In this document: piece by piece, positions 62,111 through 64,000 of the stretch | How the letters are laid out: the number at the start of each line of letters is the position of its first letter | How positions within the stretch are numbered: the stretch's first letter is position 1 | Assembly (NCBI GenBank): GCA_963576475.1 | Contig: OY754973.1 | Coordinates: forward strand, 14,872,980-14,936,979 | From: Molanna angustata | Lineage: Eukaryota; Arthropoda; Insecta; Trichoptera; Molannidae | Direction: 5' to 3' | DNA: 64,000 bases | Position numbers and translations under genes: made by a program | The notes under the pieces: generated by a model | Database searches by the model: none | Seen by the model: the letters and a program-made list of their open reading frames with translations, nothing else | Told to the model about the DNA's origin: nothing

Positions 62111-62721
62111 TTTGTTCCAAAGTATCTGTTATAATGGTTTCAGAAAAGATAATGTGTTATATACTAAATACATATTTTTTTTAAATATGTTTCTTTTTTA
62201 CTTATTATATTATATAATAAATATTATATTCTACTGGCGGAGTTTGGCTTCTTGGAGTGGCGGAGTTTGGCTTCTTCTCAAGACAATATCTAAGTGTATT
62301 CAAGACAATATCTAAGTTTATTTAAATAATAACAAACAACATTAAGTACAGTAAAAAAAAGACACACAAAGATGGTCTCCCAAACATACATTCCTTCCAA
62401 TGTTACATAACTTATCTATTTATTATTCTATAAATGAAATAAAAAAATATATTTTAAAATGCTTCCTTACTACCTCAAATAAAAATTCAAAATTAGTCAG
62501 ACGCAGAGGTACCGATCCATAAAATGAAAAAAAAGGTGAAAAATAATATCACAAACCCTAGAAGTCTGTTTATAAAAGGTCAATATACAACCTTCCCAAC
62601 ATTGATTAGTTCAACAAATGTGTGTTTGTTATTAGAGTACACGTCTTGTTATCCCATTTTATGTCTGTTGAATATATGTAAGAGCTAATTTTGAGACTGC
62701 GTAAATATTTGTTTTATTTAG

Positions 62722-62849
62722 CAAATTCAAGAGGAAAAAACTACTCTGCGGCCAAAAAGGATCGCAAAATATTGTTTGCCGCAACTTGATGTCAATATCC
62801 TGACCAACATCGATATCGGACGAAGACAGAGCCGCAACAAAGATCCAGG
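62722..62849 (+). CDS. Candidate internal exon of an unidentified gene
   Basis: A 128-bp open segment with an acceptor-like tttgttttatttag|caaatt upstream and cagg|gtaatc downstream. It encodes IQEEKTTLRPKRIAKYCLPQ and LDVNILTNIDIGRRQSRNKD in a frame that stays open, while the other two close quickly. Base composition is richer in G+C than the flanks. No family is recognised. It could be an exon of a plus-strand gene extending beyond the window, or chance. Confidence 0.4.
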
Positions 62850-63276
62850 GTAATCTCTACAGGAAATTTTACATTTTTAATTATTAATTTAGAAAAAAAA
62901 CAGGATACAATGTTATAAGTAAAGAATATTATAATATATAAAAAGTTTGATCATGATCTGAGTTTGCGTGATGGGAAAAAATAATTTATGAAGTAAGGTG
63001 AATCTACGCGATTGTGAATAGTTTTTTGTTGGAACATCATGACTATAATAGTTCGTCTGTTTCTAAGATTACAAATATTATGGTGTTTAGCAGATTGCCG
63101 TTAGTTGGAGAATTTAAATTTACCAGGATTAGGTATCCAAATGTTTCAGGAATTTATTCTGTACCACTTCTAGTCTATTGATGTATGTTATCAGAAAATG
63201 ACTCCAAACAACTAATGATAATTCTAGTAGGTACACTCCTGACATACACAAAGTCGGCCTTCACATACACAAAGTT

Positions 63277-63436
63277 GGCCTTCGTGGATCAGTTGGTCCA
63301 AAGGTCCCGGGTTCGATTCTCGGTGGAGACACAGATTTCAATTGTGTTTTTAGTCTGGATCTGAGAGACGATTAATATCGTAAGTCTCCAGAATGTGGCA
63401 ACTTGTTATTGGGTGCGTGCTAAATTAATATTAGAC
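63277..63436 (+). mobile_element. tRNA-derived SINE, family A, plus orientation
   Basis: Head ggccttcgtggatcagttgg, B box gggttcgattctcggtgg, body agtctggatctgagagacga and cagaatgtggcaacttgtta, tail gtgcgtgctaaattaatatt. A few head bases are missing between the A and B boxes. Confidence 0.85.
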
Positions 63437-63629
63437 ATAGTAAGTACCTGTTAGTTGCCGGAGAAGCAATATAAAAATAAAAATACAAAGTTTAAGTTAG
63501 TGTTGTTTCTAATTTGATGGGTCTAGAGATTCTCAACGTAAAATTTTTCTATGTTTTACCTATTGTATTTTCCATGTGTGGTGTAAGACATCTTCTCGTC
63601 TAAAGTGATGCCTAGATCCCTTGTTTCTT

Positions 63630-64000
63630 TAAATTTTTAAGGAGACTATGGTCAATAGAACTACTTTGGACAGCAACGCGAAAACGTCATCATTTAATAG
63701 ACACCTCCCCACTAGCCTTCGAAGACTCAGATATTATTCCCAAATCCTGTGTCAAACTTCTCGGAGTTAAAATAGATTCGAATATAAGCTTTACAAACCA
63801 AATAAACACAGTTTTATCTTCTGCTTTCTTTGAATTAAGACGTCGAAAGTCAATCCGAAGGAGTATCCTTTCTGAAGCCATGAAATCTTTGGTAAGCGCC
63901 TTTGTTGTCTCCCGTTTGGATTACTGTAACGGTATATATGCGAATCTACCAAAAAAAGAAATTAATAAAATTCAGTCAGTTTTCAATGCTGCAGCCAGGC
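63630..64000 (+). pseudogene. Non-LTR retrotransposon RT, cut by the window end
   Basis: In plus frame: LLWTATRKRHHLIDTSPLAF, SCVKLLGVKIDSNISFTNQI, LSSAFFELRRRKSIRRSILS, then VVSRLDYCNGIYANLPKKEI and KIQSVFNAAAR. This is the RT thumb after the catalytic box of a CR1/jockey-group LINE. The catalytic core upstream is absent, so it is 5' truncated. It differs from the intact LINE at 54392-59720, so it belongs to another family. Confidence 0.85.

Noticed and set aside
63277..63330. tRNA gene call at gggttcgattc boxes (here and at 11470, 28480, 26330)
   Set aside because: Heads lack complete stems and run into SINE bodies; multiple dispersed copies.

Overview
This is an insect nuclear window, most likely lepidopteran. 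It is AT-rich and intron-bearing, with an arthropod BMP1/Tolloid-type protease gene. It also has abundant short palindromic motifs such as taggtacctac and several tRNA-derived SINE and RTE-type LINE relics of the kind common in moths and butterflies. There is no prokaryotic operon structure, no CRISPR array and no convincing free-standing tRNA or rRNA gene. The species assignment is inference.

Layout. Bases 28-7030 form one giant inverted repeat: two arms of about 3.7 and 3.2 kb around a spacer of about 143 bp, built internally from tandem modules. It looks like a Foldback-type element or a long hairpin-RNA locus. Bases 7031-18775 are non-coding sequence filled with SINEs, MITEs, RTE relics and a Penelope-like GIY-YIG fragment.

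Bases 18776-46020 (+) hold the one clear host gene, a tolloid-family secreted metalloprotease that I call tolkin/tolloid-related. Eighteen exons were assembled by hand. Every junction has GT/AG ends and matching phase, and the total is 4197 nt (1398 residues plus stop). Domain order is a long prodomain (with the FxGD aspartate-switch motif), furin site, astacin catalytic domain, CUB1, CUB2, EGF1, CUB3, EGF2, CUB4, CUB5 and a basic tail. Its introns carry a hAT-type MITE with a perfect 8-bp target duplication, a 31-bp minisatellite, a 5S rRNA fragment and several LINE, SINE and hAT relics.

Bases 46021-52188 are AT-rich intergenic sequence. Bases 52189-54391 are two near-identical GC-rich long terminal repeats around a 247-bp core that has a primer-binding-like site and a polypurine tract, so a very young TRIM or internally deleted LTR element. 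It runs directly into a LINE at about 54392-59720 with both ORFs intact (PHD-finger ORF1; endonuclease/reverse transcriptase ORF2), possibly active. Bases 59721-64000 contain a 72-bp minisatellite, more relics, a candidate exon of an unidentified gene, and a LINE reverse transcriptase that runs off the window end.

The host gene product would act outside the cell, cleaving procollagen-like or BMP-antagonist substrates (family knowledge). Nearly everything else is mobile DNA, and the most unusual structures are the 7-kb hairpin and the young TRIM/LINE junction.
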